From Asaia platycodi JCM 25414 (lineage in GTDB: Bacteria > Pseudomonadota > Alphaproteobacteria > Acetobacterales > Acetobacteraceae), in the NCBI RefSeq assembly GCF_000614545.1, contig NZ_BAKW01000005.1, forward strand, positions 112,606-176,605: DNA of 64,000 bases, given 5' to 3'. Of the stretch, positions 1 to 7,987 are shown one piece after another (position 1 is the stretch's first letter; each line of letters starts with the position of its first letter). The translations under genes were made by a program, and so were the position numbers. The notes under the pieces were generated by a model, which was given only the letters and a program-made list of their open reading frames with translations, did not search any database and had not been told where the DNA came from.

Positions 1-110
1 TGTTCCTCGGGGTCAGTCTCTATTTCCTGAAGAAGAACGAGAAGCGCCTTACTGACGAGGCGCTGAAAGAGGCCAAGGCCGAGGCGCCTGCCGAAAGGGG
101 CGCGCGATGA
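1..110 (+). CDS. C-terminal end of a membrane protein, truncated by the window edge
   Basis: An open frame from base 3 ends at TGA 108-110. It encodes about 35 residues: a short hydrophobic stretch with leucine, tyrosine and phenylalanine, then a charged tail rich in Lys, Glu and Ala. That is what the cytoplasmic tail after the last helix of a transporter or permease looks like. Its stop overlaps the ATG of the following SDR gene (ATGA at 107-110), which suggests co-transcription. The family cannot be named from so little. Confidence 0.5.
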   Translation, partial: FLGVSLYFLKKNEKRLTDEALKEAKAEAPAERGAR

Positions 111-1057
111 GCGAAACTGCCTATCCGTCCAGCAAGGGACAGACTGCTCTCGTTACCGGCGCCACGGGCGGGCTTGGTCTGGCGACCGCGATCGGTCTGG
201 CACGTAATGGGGCCGACGTGATCGTAACCGGGCGCAATGCAGAAAAGGGTCGTGAGGCTCTCGCCATAATCGAGAAAACCGTGCCGAGGGCGAATGTGCG
301 TTTCGAAGGGCTGGATCTGGCCTCCCTCGCCTCCATCGTGCGCTTTACCGAGCGTATGAACGGCCTGCCCGTGCATATTCTGGTCAATAATGCCGGTGTC
401 ATGGCGCCTCCTCAGCGCCGCGCCACTCAGGACGGGTTCGAGCTGCAATTCGGCACCAATCATCTGGGTCATTTTGCGCTGACCGGGCGGCTTCTCCCTT
501 CCCTGATCGCCGGGCAGGCGCGTATCGTGACCGTAGCCTCTCTCGCCGCCTGGAAAGGCGAAATCCCGCTCGACGATCTCAACGCGACCGAGAGCTACAG
601 GCGTTTTGCCCGTTATCGCCAGAGCAAGCTTGCCAATCTTCTGTTCAGCCTCGAACTCGACCGGCGCGCCAGAGCGGCCGGAGCGCCGCTTCATGTGCGT
701 GCCGCTCATCCCGGGTGGTCGACCAGTGCCATCATCACCAACAGTGCGGCACTCGGCGTGTCTCAGTCGCCGCTCAGCCGCGCGCTGGCCCTGACGCAGG
801 ATCGTCTCGGGAATGTGTTGTTTCGTCTGATGGGGCAGGATGTGACGGCAGGCGCTGCCCCTTTTCTCTATGCAGCGCTCTTTCCAGCCGCACGAAATGG
901 CGGTTATTACGGTCCTCAGGGCGCGGGTGAGAGACGTGGGCCGCCCGGCCCGGCCATGCTTCCTCCCGTTGCCATGGGGCTTTCCCTTGCTGGAAAGCTC
1001 TGGCAGGCTTCTGAAAACATGACCGGTGTACGGTTTGAATGGGAGAGAGTCCGATGA
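107..1057 (+). CDS. SDR-family NAD(P)-dependent oxidoreductase
   Basis: A 316-residue short-chain dehydrogenase/reductase. The dinucleotide-binding motif TGATGGLG is at residues 17-24, NNAG at 94-97, and the catalytic residues Ser145, Tyr170 and Lys174 sit in the order typical of the family (YRQSK). The overall look, with an RNxEKG segment after the first strand and HLGHF near residue 119, resembles the retinol dehydrogenase / WW-domain-oxidoreductase-like subgroup, but the substrate is unknown. The start overlaps the stop of the upstream membrane protein by ATGA, and the stop overlaps the next start by ATGA, so the three genes are probably one operon. Confidence 0.85.
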   Translation: MSETAYPSSKGQTALVTGATGGLGLATAIGLARNGADVIVTGRNAEKGREALAIIEKTVPRANVRFEGLDLASLASIVRFTERMNGLPVHILVNNAGVMAPPQRRATQDGFELQFGTNHLGHFALTGRLLPSLIAGQARIVTVASLAAWKGEIPLDDLNATESYRRFARYRQSKLANLLFSLELDRRARAAGAPLHVRAAHPGWSTSAIITNSAALGVSQSPLSRALALTQDRLGNVLFRLMGQDVTAGAAPFLYAALFPAARNGGYYGPQGAGERRGPPGPAMLPPVAMGLSLAGKLWQASENMTGVRFEWERVR

Positions 1058-1362
1058 GCATGACCCTATCCGTTTTCAAGGAAAGCCTCGAAGACGGCAT
1101 TCCCCCCCAAGGCCTCTCCCCCGCTTTGCTCGCCCTCTGGTGGGGTGGGCGTTCCGACTGGCCCGCAGCCCATGAAATTGTCCAGTCGAACGAGCAGGAC
1201 CCGGAATGCAACTGGGTCCATGCCTGGCTGCATCGCGTCGAAGACGATGGTGATAACGCCCGTTACTGGTATCGTCGCGCAGGCCACGCCATGGGCCACG
1301 GGCCCATTATGGATGAGTGGAAGACCATTGTAATCCGTCTGCTGAGCGGATCTGGGTATTAA
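1054..1362 (+). CDS. Conserved hypothetical protein of about 102 residues
   Basis: The start is set at ATG 1054 because it overlaps the SDR stop (ATGA 1054-1057) and is preceded by a GAGAGAG purine tract; an in-frame ATG at 1039 would run further into the SDR gene. The protein is rich in Trp and His (LWWGG, RSDWPAAHE, WVHAWLHRVE, ARYWYRRAG). The pattern looks like a short helical-repeat protein of the kind found as an uncharacterised family in Alphaproteobacteria. No signal peptide, membrane segment or catalytic motif is visible. Function is unknown. Confidence 0.75.
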   Translation: MSMTLSVFKESLEDGIPPQGLSPALLALWWGGRSDWPAAHEIVQSNEQDPECNWVHAWLHRVEDDGDNARYWYRRAGHAMGHGPIMDEWKTIVIRLLSGSGY

Positions 1363-1368
1363 CTGATC

Positions 1369-1482
1369 CGGGGCGCTGCCCCGTTCCCAGCCAAAAGATA
1401 GTCATCCTTTGGAAACCTGATTGATTTCAAGCGGGGAGCGAAGGGGCAAGCCCCTTCGCCGGTTCAGGGCAGAGCCTGGAGG
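1369..1482. repeat. Dispersed hairpin repeat, copy A
   Basis: This copy lies between the convergent 1054 gene and speE. It has four stem-loops: CGGGGC-GCT-GCCCCG (1369-1383), an imperfect CCAAA...TTTGG arm pair (1391-1412), a 10-bp stem GCGAAGGGGC-AA-GCCCCTTCGC (1438-1459), and an imperfect CAGGGC-AGA-GCC end hairpin. Related copies occur at 12151, 16967, 27841, 38433 and 53371. It probably acts as a terminator for both flanking genes. Confidence 0.8.
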
Positions 1483-1488
1483 GATGTT

Positions 1489-2361
1489 TCAGCCTTCCTG
1501 CCTGGGCAGGTTTTCAGCGATGTAAGGCGGCAGGTTGAACGCGCCGACATGGATTTCCGGCGTCCAGTAGCGTGTCGTACCGAGAATGCCAGCGGCCTCG
1601 GCGCGTGCGCGTACGTCTTCAACGGTCTGCTTGGTGGGGTTCACGCCCTTGGCGGCAACGCCCAGCGTCATGAAGCCACCGACATAGGTCGGCACGGCGG
1701 CGACGTAAGCCGAGACATGAGGGAAGAAAGTCGCGCGACGGGCACTGGTTTCGCGCAATTCGTCAGCCTGCATGAAGGGCACGCCGCACTGATTGACGAT
1801 GAGACCCTGAGCCGAAAGAATGCGGGCGCAATCCTTGTAGAAGGCATCGGTGAAGAGCACTTCGCCCACGCCGATCGGGTCGGTCGAGTCGACGATGATG
1901 ACATCGAACGAGCCGTCTTCTGCCTTTGCGACATAATCGATGCCGTCACCGACGATGACATCGGCGCGCGGGTCGTTCCAGGCATCGCCTGCAATCTTGG
2001 GCAGATGCTGTTTGGAAAGTTCGATCACGGCGCCGTCGATCTCGACCATGACGGCCTTTTCGACCGTCTTGTGCTGGAGCACGCGGCGCAGAACGCCGCC
2101 GTCACCGGCACCGATGATCAGCACGCGCCTGGCGTCGGGATGCGTCAGCAGGGGCACATGCGTCAGCATTTCCTGATAGACGAATTCGTCACGCTCGGTG
2201 ATCTGAATGACGCCATCGAGAACGAGAACGCGGCCGTGGAAATCGCTTTCGAACACCACGATATCCTGAAAGTCGCTCTTGACGCGTGCGAGTTCGCGCG
2301 TGACGCGAAAGCGCTGACCCCAGTCAGGGTACAGGGTTTCGTTGATCCAAGATTCAGACAT
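1489..2361 (-). CDS. speE: Spermidine synthase (polyamine aminopropyltransferase)
   Basis: A 290-residue aminopropyltransferase that moves the propylamine group of decarboxylated S-adenosylmethionine to putrescine. The SAM-like binding motif GAGDGG is at residues 84-89, and the acidic segment VDSTDPIG carries the catalytic Asp. The N-terminal beta region (WINETLYPDWGQ) and the QCGVPF motif also fit SpeE. The length is normal for the family. It lies downstream of speD on the same strand, and a strong hairpin followed by a U tract sits just before its ribosome-binding site (GAGGGAAAGG), so read-through from speD may be limited. Confidence 0.95.
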   Translation of the reverse strand: MSESWINETLYPDWGQRFRVTRELARVKSDFQDIVVFESDFHGRVLVLDGVIQITERDEFVYQEMLTHVPLLTHPDARRVLIIGAGDGGVLRRVLQHKTVEKAVMVEIDGAVIELSKQHLPKIAGDAWNDPRADVIVGDGIDYVAKAEDGSFDVIIVDSTDPIGVGEVLFTDAFYKDCARILSAQGLIVNQCGVPFMQADELRETSARRATFFPHVSAYVAAVPTYVGGFMTLGVAAKGVNPTKQTVEDVRARAEAAGILGTTRYWTPEIHVGAFNLPPYIAENLPRQEG

Positions 2362-2381
2362 TACGCTGCCTTTCCCTCATG

Positions 2382-2409
2382 AAAAAAAGGCCGGGCTTCG
2401 GGCCCGGCC
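2382..2409 (-). terminator. Rho-independent terminator between speD and speE
   Basis: On the minus strand an 8-bp GC stem (GGCCGGGC / GCCCGGCC, loop of five bases) is followed directly by seven Us. It lies after the speD stop and ends about 20 bases before the speE start codon. It is a textbook intrinsic terminator in an unusual place, and could act as an attenuator that sets the SpeD:SpeE ratio. Confidence 0.85.
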
Positions 2410-2442
2410 TTATCTGCATTTCACGCAGATCCTGACATCAGG

Positions 2443-2919
2443 TCAGGCTACGTTGTCGATCTTTTCGCGACCGCGGCGCACTTCGTCAGCGACGACGCGA
2501 CCGGCCTGGAACAGACGCTGCATGACCGGAATCGTGAGATTCGGGTCGCAGGCGCCGCACATGAACACGTCAACAGCGGCGAAATTGCGCTCGGGCCAGG
2601 TGTGGATCGAAATATGGCTCTCGGCCAGTACGATCACGCCCGACACGCCACCATTGGGCGTGAAGTGATGGAAGTGGCTGTGCAGGATCGTCGCCCCTGC
2701 GGTAACCGCGGCTTCGCAAAGCGTGGCATCGATCGATGCAGGATCGTCCAGATTCTTGGCGTCCCAGAAATCGATCAGCAGGTGATGACCGGCGAAGCGT
2801 TCACCATCACGCTCAATAAAGTAATCCTTGCACACCTCTTCATGAGATGTGTTCGATGCGACAGTCTGGTTATCTCTCGGGAGTCCCGATACCATCCCCA
2901 GTTGAGCAAGTGCGTTCAT
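2443..2919 (-). CDS. speD: S-adenosylmethionine decarboxylase proenzyme
   Basis: SpeD of the prokaryotic SpeH-like class makes decarboxylated SAM for SpeE and creates its own pyruvoyl cofactor by self-cleavage. The cleavage motif ESHISIHTWPE is present, with the Glu-Ser bond near residues 100-101, and the conserved FMCG..DP segment follows. The N-terminal extension of about 45 residues before GHHLLIDFW is longer than the minimal enzyme. ATG 2919 is preferred over an adjacent GTG (2922), with AGAGG about six bases upstream. A structured leader of about 140 bases precedes the gene. Confidence 0.93.
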   Translation of the reverse strand: MNALAQLGMVSGLPRDNQTVASNTSHEEVCKDYFIERDGERFAGHHLLIDFWDAKNLDDPASIDATLCEAAVTAGATILHSHFHHFTPNGGVSGVIVLAESHISIHTWPERNFAAVDVFMCGACDPNLTIPVMQRLFQAGRVVADEVRRGREKIDNVA

Positions 2920-2950
2920 CACGTACCTCTAAACCAGTAGACAGCCTGTT

Positions 2951-3027
2951 GGGCAACATGCCCCCTTGGGCCAAGGCCGCGCAATTAAAGGTCATACCCC
3001 CCGGATGCAAGAAGTTTTTGCACCCGG
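2951..3027 (-). promoter_or_regulatory. Structured leader upstream of speD
   Basis: Between the 3064 gene and speD there are three inverted repeats: CCGGATGCAA / TTGCACCCGG (3001-3010 with 3018-3027, one G.U), CCTTGG-G-CCAAGG (2964-2976) and GGGC-AACAT-GCCC (2951-2963). No U tract follows the largest one on the minus strand, so it is not a classic terminator. The repeats may form a 5' leader RNA of speD. I do not recognise it as a known riboswitch class. Confidence 0.4.
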
Positions 3028-3063
3028 TCATCGTATTTTCATCAAACGGTCAGATCTGGACTG

Positions 3064-3378
3064 TTATCCGCGCACGATACGAAAGGCACCGAAAAACTCG
3101 ACACTGACGATCAGAGGGGCACAGGCCTCGTCAAGCGCGGCAAAGGCTTCGGGATGATCGGTCTTGAATTCAAGATAGGCCTTATAGGACGCCCATTCGT
3201 CGATCGCGATGTACCGACCGGTCTGCATCACGTCGGCAATGAGTTTTGTCCCCCGATAGGCGGGCTCGTTGCGAAAAAGCCGTGCCCATGGGCCTTCAGG
3301 CCCATAGGTCGATTCGAACGTCTCGATCTGGCTTGGAACGACAGCGTAGCTTCGGACGATCTCGCAGTTCACGTCCAT
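3064..3378 (-). CDS. Small antibiotic-biosynthesis-monooxygenase (ABM)-like protein
   Basis: A 104-residue protein with the alternating strand/helix pattern and the W/Y/F-rich motifs of ferredoxin-like ABM/Dabb folds (YGPEGPWARLF, YIAIDEWASYKAYLEF). Such proteins are usually small dimers with oxygenase or quinol-related roles, but the substrate is unknown. Its ATG overlaps the fba stop (ATGA, 3377-3380 region), so it is the second gene of an fba operon. The assignment rests on overall pattern and not on catalytic residues. Confidence 0.6.
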   Translation of the reverse strand: MDVNCEIVRSYAVVPSQIETFESTYGPEGPWARLFRNEPAYRGTKLIADVMQTGRYIAIDEWASYKAYLEFKTDHPEAFAALDEACAPLIVSVEFFGAFRIVRG

Positions 3379-4486
3379 CAGCCTTTTGTGGCGATCGATC
3401 TGTCCTTGGAGCCCAGATCGGCAAAGGCCTCTTCCAGACGGTCCACAATGCTCTTCTCACCGACGCGGAGCCATTTGCGCGGATCATAGAACTTCTTGTA
3501 GGGCGCGTCGGTCTCGGGGTCGATCTGATGCAGGAAGGCTTTGGGGTGGTCGAGCACGTATTGGCCGATACCGTTGGCAAAGGCGAACTGGACATCGGTA
3601 TCGATGTTCATCTTGAACACGCCATAGGAGACGGCAGCGGTGATCTTGTCCTTCTCCGAGCCCGAACCACCGTGGAAGACGAGGGCGAGCGGTTTGGGAC
3701 CGAGACCGGTCTTTTCTGCCACGTGCTCCTGCGAGTGGAGCAGAATCTCGGGGCGAAGCTGCACATTGCCCGGCTTGTAGACGCCATGAACATTGCCGAA
3801 AGAGGCCGCGACCGTCACATGGCCGAGCGGCGAGAGGCGGTTCCAGGCGACCAGGACATCTTCGGGCTGGGTGTAAAGATGGGCATTGTCTTCATGATCT
3901 TCGAGATCATGGCCAACACCATCTTCCTCACCGCCGGTGACGCCAAGTTCGATTTCGAGACTGATGCCGAGCTTGGCCATGCGAGGCAGCAGACGGGCGC
4001 ATTCGGCCAGATTGTCTTCCAGAGGTTCGGCAGACAGATCGAGCATATGGGACGAGAAGAGCGGCGGGCGACCGGCAGCGACTTCTGCCTCGCTCAGATC
4101 GAGCAGGCCTTCAACCCAGGGGATAAGTTTGCGATCGGCGTGATCGGTATGGAGAATGACGCAGATGCCATATTCCCTGGCAAGAAGATGGACATGGCGC
4201 GCATGGCAGCCGCGCCGAGAACGCGGGCCTTGTGCTGGTCGGCCAGGCCTTCTCCGGCATAGAAACGGGCGCCTCCGTTGGAGCACTGCACGATGACATC
4301 CGAGTTGTTGCGGGCGGCTGCTTCGAGAACGGCATTCACGCTGTCGGTGCCGACAACATTGATGGCCGGCAAGGCATAACCACCCGCCTTGCAGGCCTCG
4401 ATCAGGGCAAGATAGTCATCACCGGTGACAACTCCCGGGGGCAGGGCTCGGCTGGGGCGCGACGCATTCGGGCTTGTAGGGGTCAT
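3378..4486 (-). CDS. fba: Class II fructose-1,6-bisphosphate aldolase (frame break near 4201)
   Basis: Zinc-dependent aldolase that cleaves fructose 1,6-bisphosphate to DHAP and glyceraldehyde 3-phosphate. The N-terminal frame encodes PGVVTGDDYL, the pattern PAINV and SNGGARFYAG; the C-terminal frame encodes the zinc/substrate motif HTDHADRKL, FHGGSGSEKDKI and the phosphate-binding GVFKMNIDTD. The two frames join if one G is restored in ATG(G)CGCGCC near 4201, giving 369 residues, the size of E. coli-type FbaA. The gene is central to sugar metabolism, so the break is most likely a sequence error. It is followed by the overlapping ABM-like gene. Confidence 0.9.
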
Positions 4487-4638
4487 AATGATCTCATGTC
4501 TCTGATAACGGGTCGTCACGTCTATTTTATCGCTATCTGACAAAGCCGTGCCTAGACCTTTCATGGACACATTGAAGTCATTCTCGTTGCAGAACCGCAG
4601 GATCAACGCGGTTTCACCAGTTTGCCCTTGCACTGATC

Positions 4639-4650
4639 GACCGTTCGGTC
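4639..4650. promoter_or_regulatory. Putative TetR-type operator between fba and the TetR gene
   Basis: The palindrome GACCG-TT-CGGTC lies in the divergent region about 80 bases before the TetR-family start. Palindromes of this ACCG/CGGT kind are common TetR operators. It could serve autoregulation and possibly control of fba, but this is inference from position and symmetry only. Confidence 0.4.
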
Positions 4651-4731
4651 AGTTTCGGCACCTCTCTCCACGGGAATAATGCGGCATGCGTCCGACCCGC
4701 TGGTCAGGGACGGGATCAACGCAAGGAACGG

Positions 4732-5427
4732 GTGAGCGGCTTGAAAATGAAAGAAGAGATCTCTTTGCCTGCGACTGAACAGCATCAGGAAGAGAGTGTC
4801 TCGTGCAACGCCAAGCGACGCCAGATTCTGGACGGTGCCGAGGCGATCTTTCTCGAATTCGGGTATGAGGGGGCGTCAATGTCCCAGATTGCCTGCCGCG
4901 CCAAGGTATCCAAAGGGACGCTTTACAACCATTTTGAGAACAAGGCCGCTCTCTTCGGGGCGGTGATAGAGGATCTGAGTCGCAGCAAATTTGCACCGGT
5001 TCTCTGCCAGAGCGATCTGTCTGCGGTGACATGCGCTGAGGCATTTTCTCAACTCGCCGAGCGCTTCATTCGTATTCTGCTGCAGCCCGGACCGCTACGG
5101 TTGTACCGGATTATCGTCTCGGAGGCCCCGCATTTCCCCGATCTTGCCGATACCTTCTGGCGGTACGGTTTTGGCAAAACGTTGAATACGCTCACCCAGT
5201 GGGTGGAACATTGGATAGAGCGCGGTGCAATCAGTGCTGATGACCCCGTCTTTGCTGCAGAGCAGTTTATGGCGCTGTGTCAGACACGTCTCGTCCAGCG
5301 CAAGCGTTTCGAACTGCCTATCGATAATAGTGACGAGCAAATCCGGTTTGTGGCAGGCCGCGTGGGCCAGGCCTTCGTCGCGATTTACGGGAACACTACC
5401 GAGCGCGCTGCGTCAGGACTGTCGTAG
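4732..5427 (+). CDS. TetR/AcrR-family transcriptional regulator
   Basis: A 231-residue repressor. The N-terminal helix-turn-helix is clear (ILDGAEAIFLEFGYEG, then QIACRAKVSKGTLYNHFENKA at about residues 59-79). The C-terminal ligand-binding part contains a TFWRYGF segment like the AefR-type C domain. A later start at ATG 4747 is possible. It is divergent from fba, with a GACCG..CGGTC palindrome between. The ligand and target genes are unknown. No efflux pump is next to it, which would be the usual partner. Confidence 0.85.
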   Translation: MSGLKMKEEISLPATEQHQEESVSCNAKRRQILDGAEAIFLEFGYEGASMSQIACRAKVSKGTLYNHFENKAALFGAVIEDLSRSKFAPVLCQSDLSAVTCAEAFSQLAERFIRILLQPGPLRLYRIIVSEAPHFPDLADTFWRYGFGKTLNTLTQWVEHWIERGAISADDPVFAAEQFMALCQTRLVQRKRFELPIDNSDEQIRFVAGRVGQAFVAIYGNTTERAASGLS

Positions 5428-5559
5428 AAACTGGATTGCTTGGCGGGCAAGGCTCTGTTTGAGGCGTTGACTCCGGTTCTGGCGCCGGAAGTGATTTCAA
5501 AAAACGTGCAGCAGCGTTTATAGCGGACGGCATAACGCCCCCGCATAAAGTGTTGCCTC

Positions 5560-6351
5560 ATGTCTTGGTCCCGTCTTCGGCTTTTTGGACTTATCATTTC
5601 TTTGGGGATGGTCGCCTCGACAGAAAGGGGCGCCGTGGCAGGCGTGCCCGTACCGGTGGACCAGGCCGAAATACTGGCCGTTTTACCGCATGATCCGACC
5701 TCATTTACCGAAGGGCTTTTCTACCAGGATAGTGTTTTCTTCGAGAGCACCGGGCGAGTAGGCCACTCCGTCATACGCAAGGTCGTGCCCGAGACCGGAA
5801 AGGTCCTGGCGGAGAGTGTTCTTCCTGACGGATATTTCGGTGAGGGGATCGTCGCCTGGCATGACAGGTTGATCAGCCTGACCTGGCGCAGCGGAAAAGG
5901 CTTTGTCTGGAGCTATCCCGCCCTAGCCAGAATCGGGAGTTTTCCGTACTCGGGTGAAGGCTGGGGTCTGACGCATGACGATCGGACGCTCATTATGTCT
6001 GATGGAACGTCCTGTCTGAGGCGCCTCGACCCTGTGACGCTTCATGTCCTGGCAAAGCTTTGTGTAACAGCGGCTGGCATGCCTGTAAGAAGACTGAATG
6101 AACTTGAATATATCCACGGCGAGATATGGGCGAATATATGGATGACACCGCAAATAGCTAGAATCGATCCCGTAACGGGTGAAGTGAAGTCGTGGCTCGA
6201 TCTTACTGCGTTGCAAGAAAATGTTAACTCGTTCGATCCGGATGCTGTCGCCAACGGGATCGCTTATGACCATGAAAATGATAGGTTATTCGTCACGGGA
6301 AAATACTGGCCTAGTGTATACCAGATTAAATTTCCTGACCGCAAACACTGA
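5560..6351 (+). CDS. Secreted glutaminyl-peptide cyclotransferase
   Basis: A plant/bacterial-type (beta-propeller) glutaminyl cyclase that turns N-terminal Gln of exported peptides into pyroglutamate. There is an N-terminal signal peptide (hydrophobic residues 8-20, then AVAG). The family signatures HDPTSFTEGL, GYFGEGI, EGWGLTHD, MSDGTS, LNELEYI..EIWANIW and NGIAYD..RLFVTGK are all present in order. The length of 263 residues is normal. It stands alone, with about 180 A+T-richer bases before the next gene. Confidence 0.88.
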   Translation: MSWSRLRLFGLIISLGMVASTERGAVAGVPVPVDQAEILAVLPHDPTSFTEGLFYQDSVFFESTGRVGHSVIRKVVPETGKVLAESVLPDGYFGEGIVAWHDRLISLTWRSGKGFVWSYPALARIGSFPYSGEGWGLTHDDRTLIMSDGTSCLRRLDPVTLHVLAKLCVTAAGMPVRRLNELEYIHGEIWANIWMTPQIARIDPVTGEVKSWLDLTALQENVNSFDPDAVANGIAYDHENDRLFVTGKYWPSVYQIKFPDRKH

Positions 6352-6532
6352 TTTTATTTTCAATCGGAACTTCTTCAGTCTTGATTACATAGATGTGACT
6401 GAAAAACGCAGATAATGGTTTATCAGACCACGAATAACGCTATGAGATGCTCTGGCACCCCTTGTGGAGCAGATTGAACCTTTGAATTGAACGAGAAGTC
6501 CTTAAAATATTCGAGGCACCGTTCATGACGAA

Positions 6533-7319
6533 ATGGAGCGGCACGTGGCATATTCGGATCAAGATTGGCCCCAGGGTACACAAACCCTTGGTCGTGGTCT
6601 CTCAATCATCCTGGCCGTCAAGGCTGGGGTTGACACGCTTTCCGAATTGGCTCTCGAAATCGGGTGTACACGCAGCACAACGCAACGGCTTACGGCAGCC
6701 TGTTGCAACAGGGCTGGCTGCGCCTGAAATCGACCGGTCGCTATGGTCTGGGCGAGAAACTGACCACTTTGACCGTACAGGCCCAGACGGCCTCACCGCT
6801 TCTTGGCCTGGCCGCCCCCATGCTGCAAAGCCTGAACGAGATTACCGGCAAGATGGTCCATCTTGGCGTACGTTCCGATAGTCATGTCATCTATCTCATG
6901 CGCCTCGAGGGGCGTCACCCGCTCACTCTGCGCACGCGCATGGGTCAGCATGTTCCCCTCGCGCGTACAGGCACGGGCCGTGCCCTGATTCTCGATGAGA
7001 GCGAAAGCGACTGGGCACGGTTCTATCGCACCAGCTATCGCCACATGCCTGCCGGTCTGCCGAGCTGGATCAACCGAATGCGTTTTTATCGCGCCTCGGA
7101 TTGCGTGTTCGATCTGGAAGATGACGAGATCGGTATTCACTGTGTGGCAGCGCCTGTGCGTGATGCAACTGGGGCGATTGTGGCGTCGATCAGCGTGACC
7201 GAGCGCGCTGGCGAGATGCCGCTCATGCGCATGAAGCGATTGCCCCTCAGATCTGCAAGACAGCCTCTCAGCTTTCAGCGAAACTGGGCTGGCATGAACT
7301 GAGCGACGTCGCAGACTAG
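6533..7319 (+). CDS. IclR-family transcriptional regulator (frame breaks near 6700 and 7242)
   Basis: The N-terminal frame encodes a winged HTH (TQTLGRGLSI, TLSELALEIGCTRSTTQRL). The middle frame encodes the IclR effector domain (LGVRSDSHVIYLMRLEG, RTRMGQHVPLARTGTGRA, and a terminal CVAAPVRDATGAIVASISV). Adding one C in AGCC(C)TG at 6700 joins the first two. Adding one G in TTG(G)CCCC at 7242 recovers the usual IclR ending, ICKTASQLSAKLGWHE, with stop TAG 7317-7319. The restored protein is about 262 residues. Both breaks look like lost bases. No catabolic operon is adjacent, so the effector is unknown. Confidence 0.82.
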
Positions 7320-7416
7320 GCGAGGGTCTTTGGGCGCCTCGGAACTTTCGAAGCGCCTGCAATAGCATCACGGTTCGTTCTGGCGACAGGATACCGTGGT
7401 GTTGCTCAGAATGTGG

Positions 7417-7725
7417 TCAGTAATGCGCGTGCAGCGACAGCATGACGAGCTGGCGTAGCGCGGGTACGACGAGATATTGCAGCCCCAGCAAGACAGCCAG
7501 AGGGCTGAGATCAAGCATGCCGAATTGCGGCAGGATCGAACGTACGGGGTTGAGAACAGGCTCGACGATTCGCCCGAGAAAAATTGCGACGTTATAGACG
7601 AAGCGGTTGCTCGGATCGAGAATTCGGAAACCCAGCAACATGCTCATGACGCAATACAGGATCAGCGCCCAGGTGAAGAGCTGAATCAGCACCATGATGA
7701 TGTTGTAGAGGGTGAGAATCAGCAA
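7417..7725 (-). CDS. YggT-family integral membrane protein
   Basis: About 102 residues with two hydrophobic segments flanking the conserved SMLLGFRILDPSNRFV and the central NPVRSILPQFGMLDLSPLAVLL motif of the YggT family. Members are linked with osmotic tolerance, cell shape and cofactor homeostasis, but the biochemical role is unknown. A TTG start at 7725 with GAGAG a few bases upstream is preferred over a GTG at 7755 that would add a charged, non-conserved leader. Confidence 0.82.
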   Translation of the reverse strand: MLILTLYNIIMVLIQLFTWALILYCVMSMLLGFRILDPSNRFVYNVAIFLGRIVEPVLNPVRSILPQFGMLDLSPLAVLLGLQYLVVPALRQLVMLSLHAHY

Positions 7726-7816
7726 GTCCGGTCTCTCTGCAAAAAGGCAAGGCACTTCTTCTAGCGCCTGTCATGGGTCTCGCACAACTCGACCCCGGCA
7801 TTACAGGCCGTCAATC

Positions 7817-7844
7817 TTGACTTTGACCTGAATCCGTGTAGCTT
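7817..7844 (+). promoter_or_regulatory. Sigma70-type promoter for tRNA-Ala
   Basis: TTGACT (7817-7822), a 16-base spacer and TAGCTT (7839-7844) lie 14 bases before the tRNA 5' end. Position and -35 match are good, the -10 box is weaker. Confidence 0.45.
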
Positions 7845-7858
7845 CCGTCGCGTTCCGT

Positions 7859-7934
7859 GGGGCTGTAGCTCAGATGGGAGAGCGCCTCGTTCGCAATGAG
7901 GAGGTCAGGGGTTCGATTCCCCTCAGCTCCACCA
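7859..7934 (+). tRNA. tRNA-Ala (anticodon CGC)
   Basis: A 76-base cloverleaf with an encoded CCA end. The acceptor arm pairs GGGGCTG with CAGCTCC, the D arm has AGCTCAGATGGG, the anticodon stem CCTCG/TGAGG encloses the loop TTCGCAA (anticodon CGC, reads GCG), and the T arm has GGTTCGATTCC. It is a single isolated tRNA with no rRNA nearby. Confidence 0.93.
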
Positions 7935-7987
7935 CGGAACCCTTTCCTGACCCGCTGATACGCAATCATCTTTTCGATTTTCTGGCC

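Noticed and set aside
20..709. Long minus-strand open frame over the SDR gene
   Set aside because: It is an opposite-strand shadow of a G+C-rich gene, with no motifs and no sensible start context.
1369..1482. CRISPR array or tRNA-like element in the hairpin repeats
   Set aside because: The repeats are single, palindromic units several kilobases apart, with no regular spacers, no cas genes and no cloverleaf.
3001..3027. Rho-independent terminator for the fba operon
   Set aside because: The stem is good, but no U tract follows on the minus strand, so I list it only as part of a possible speD leader.
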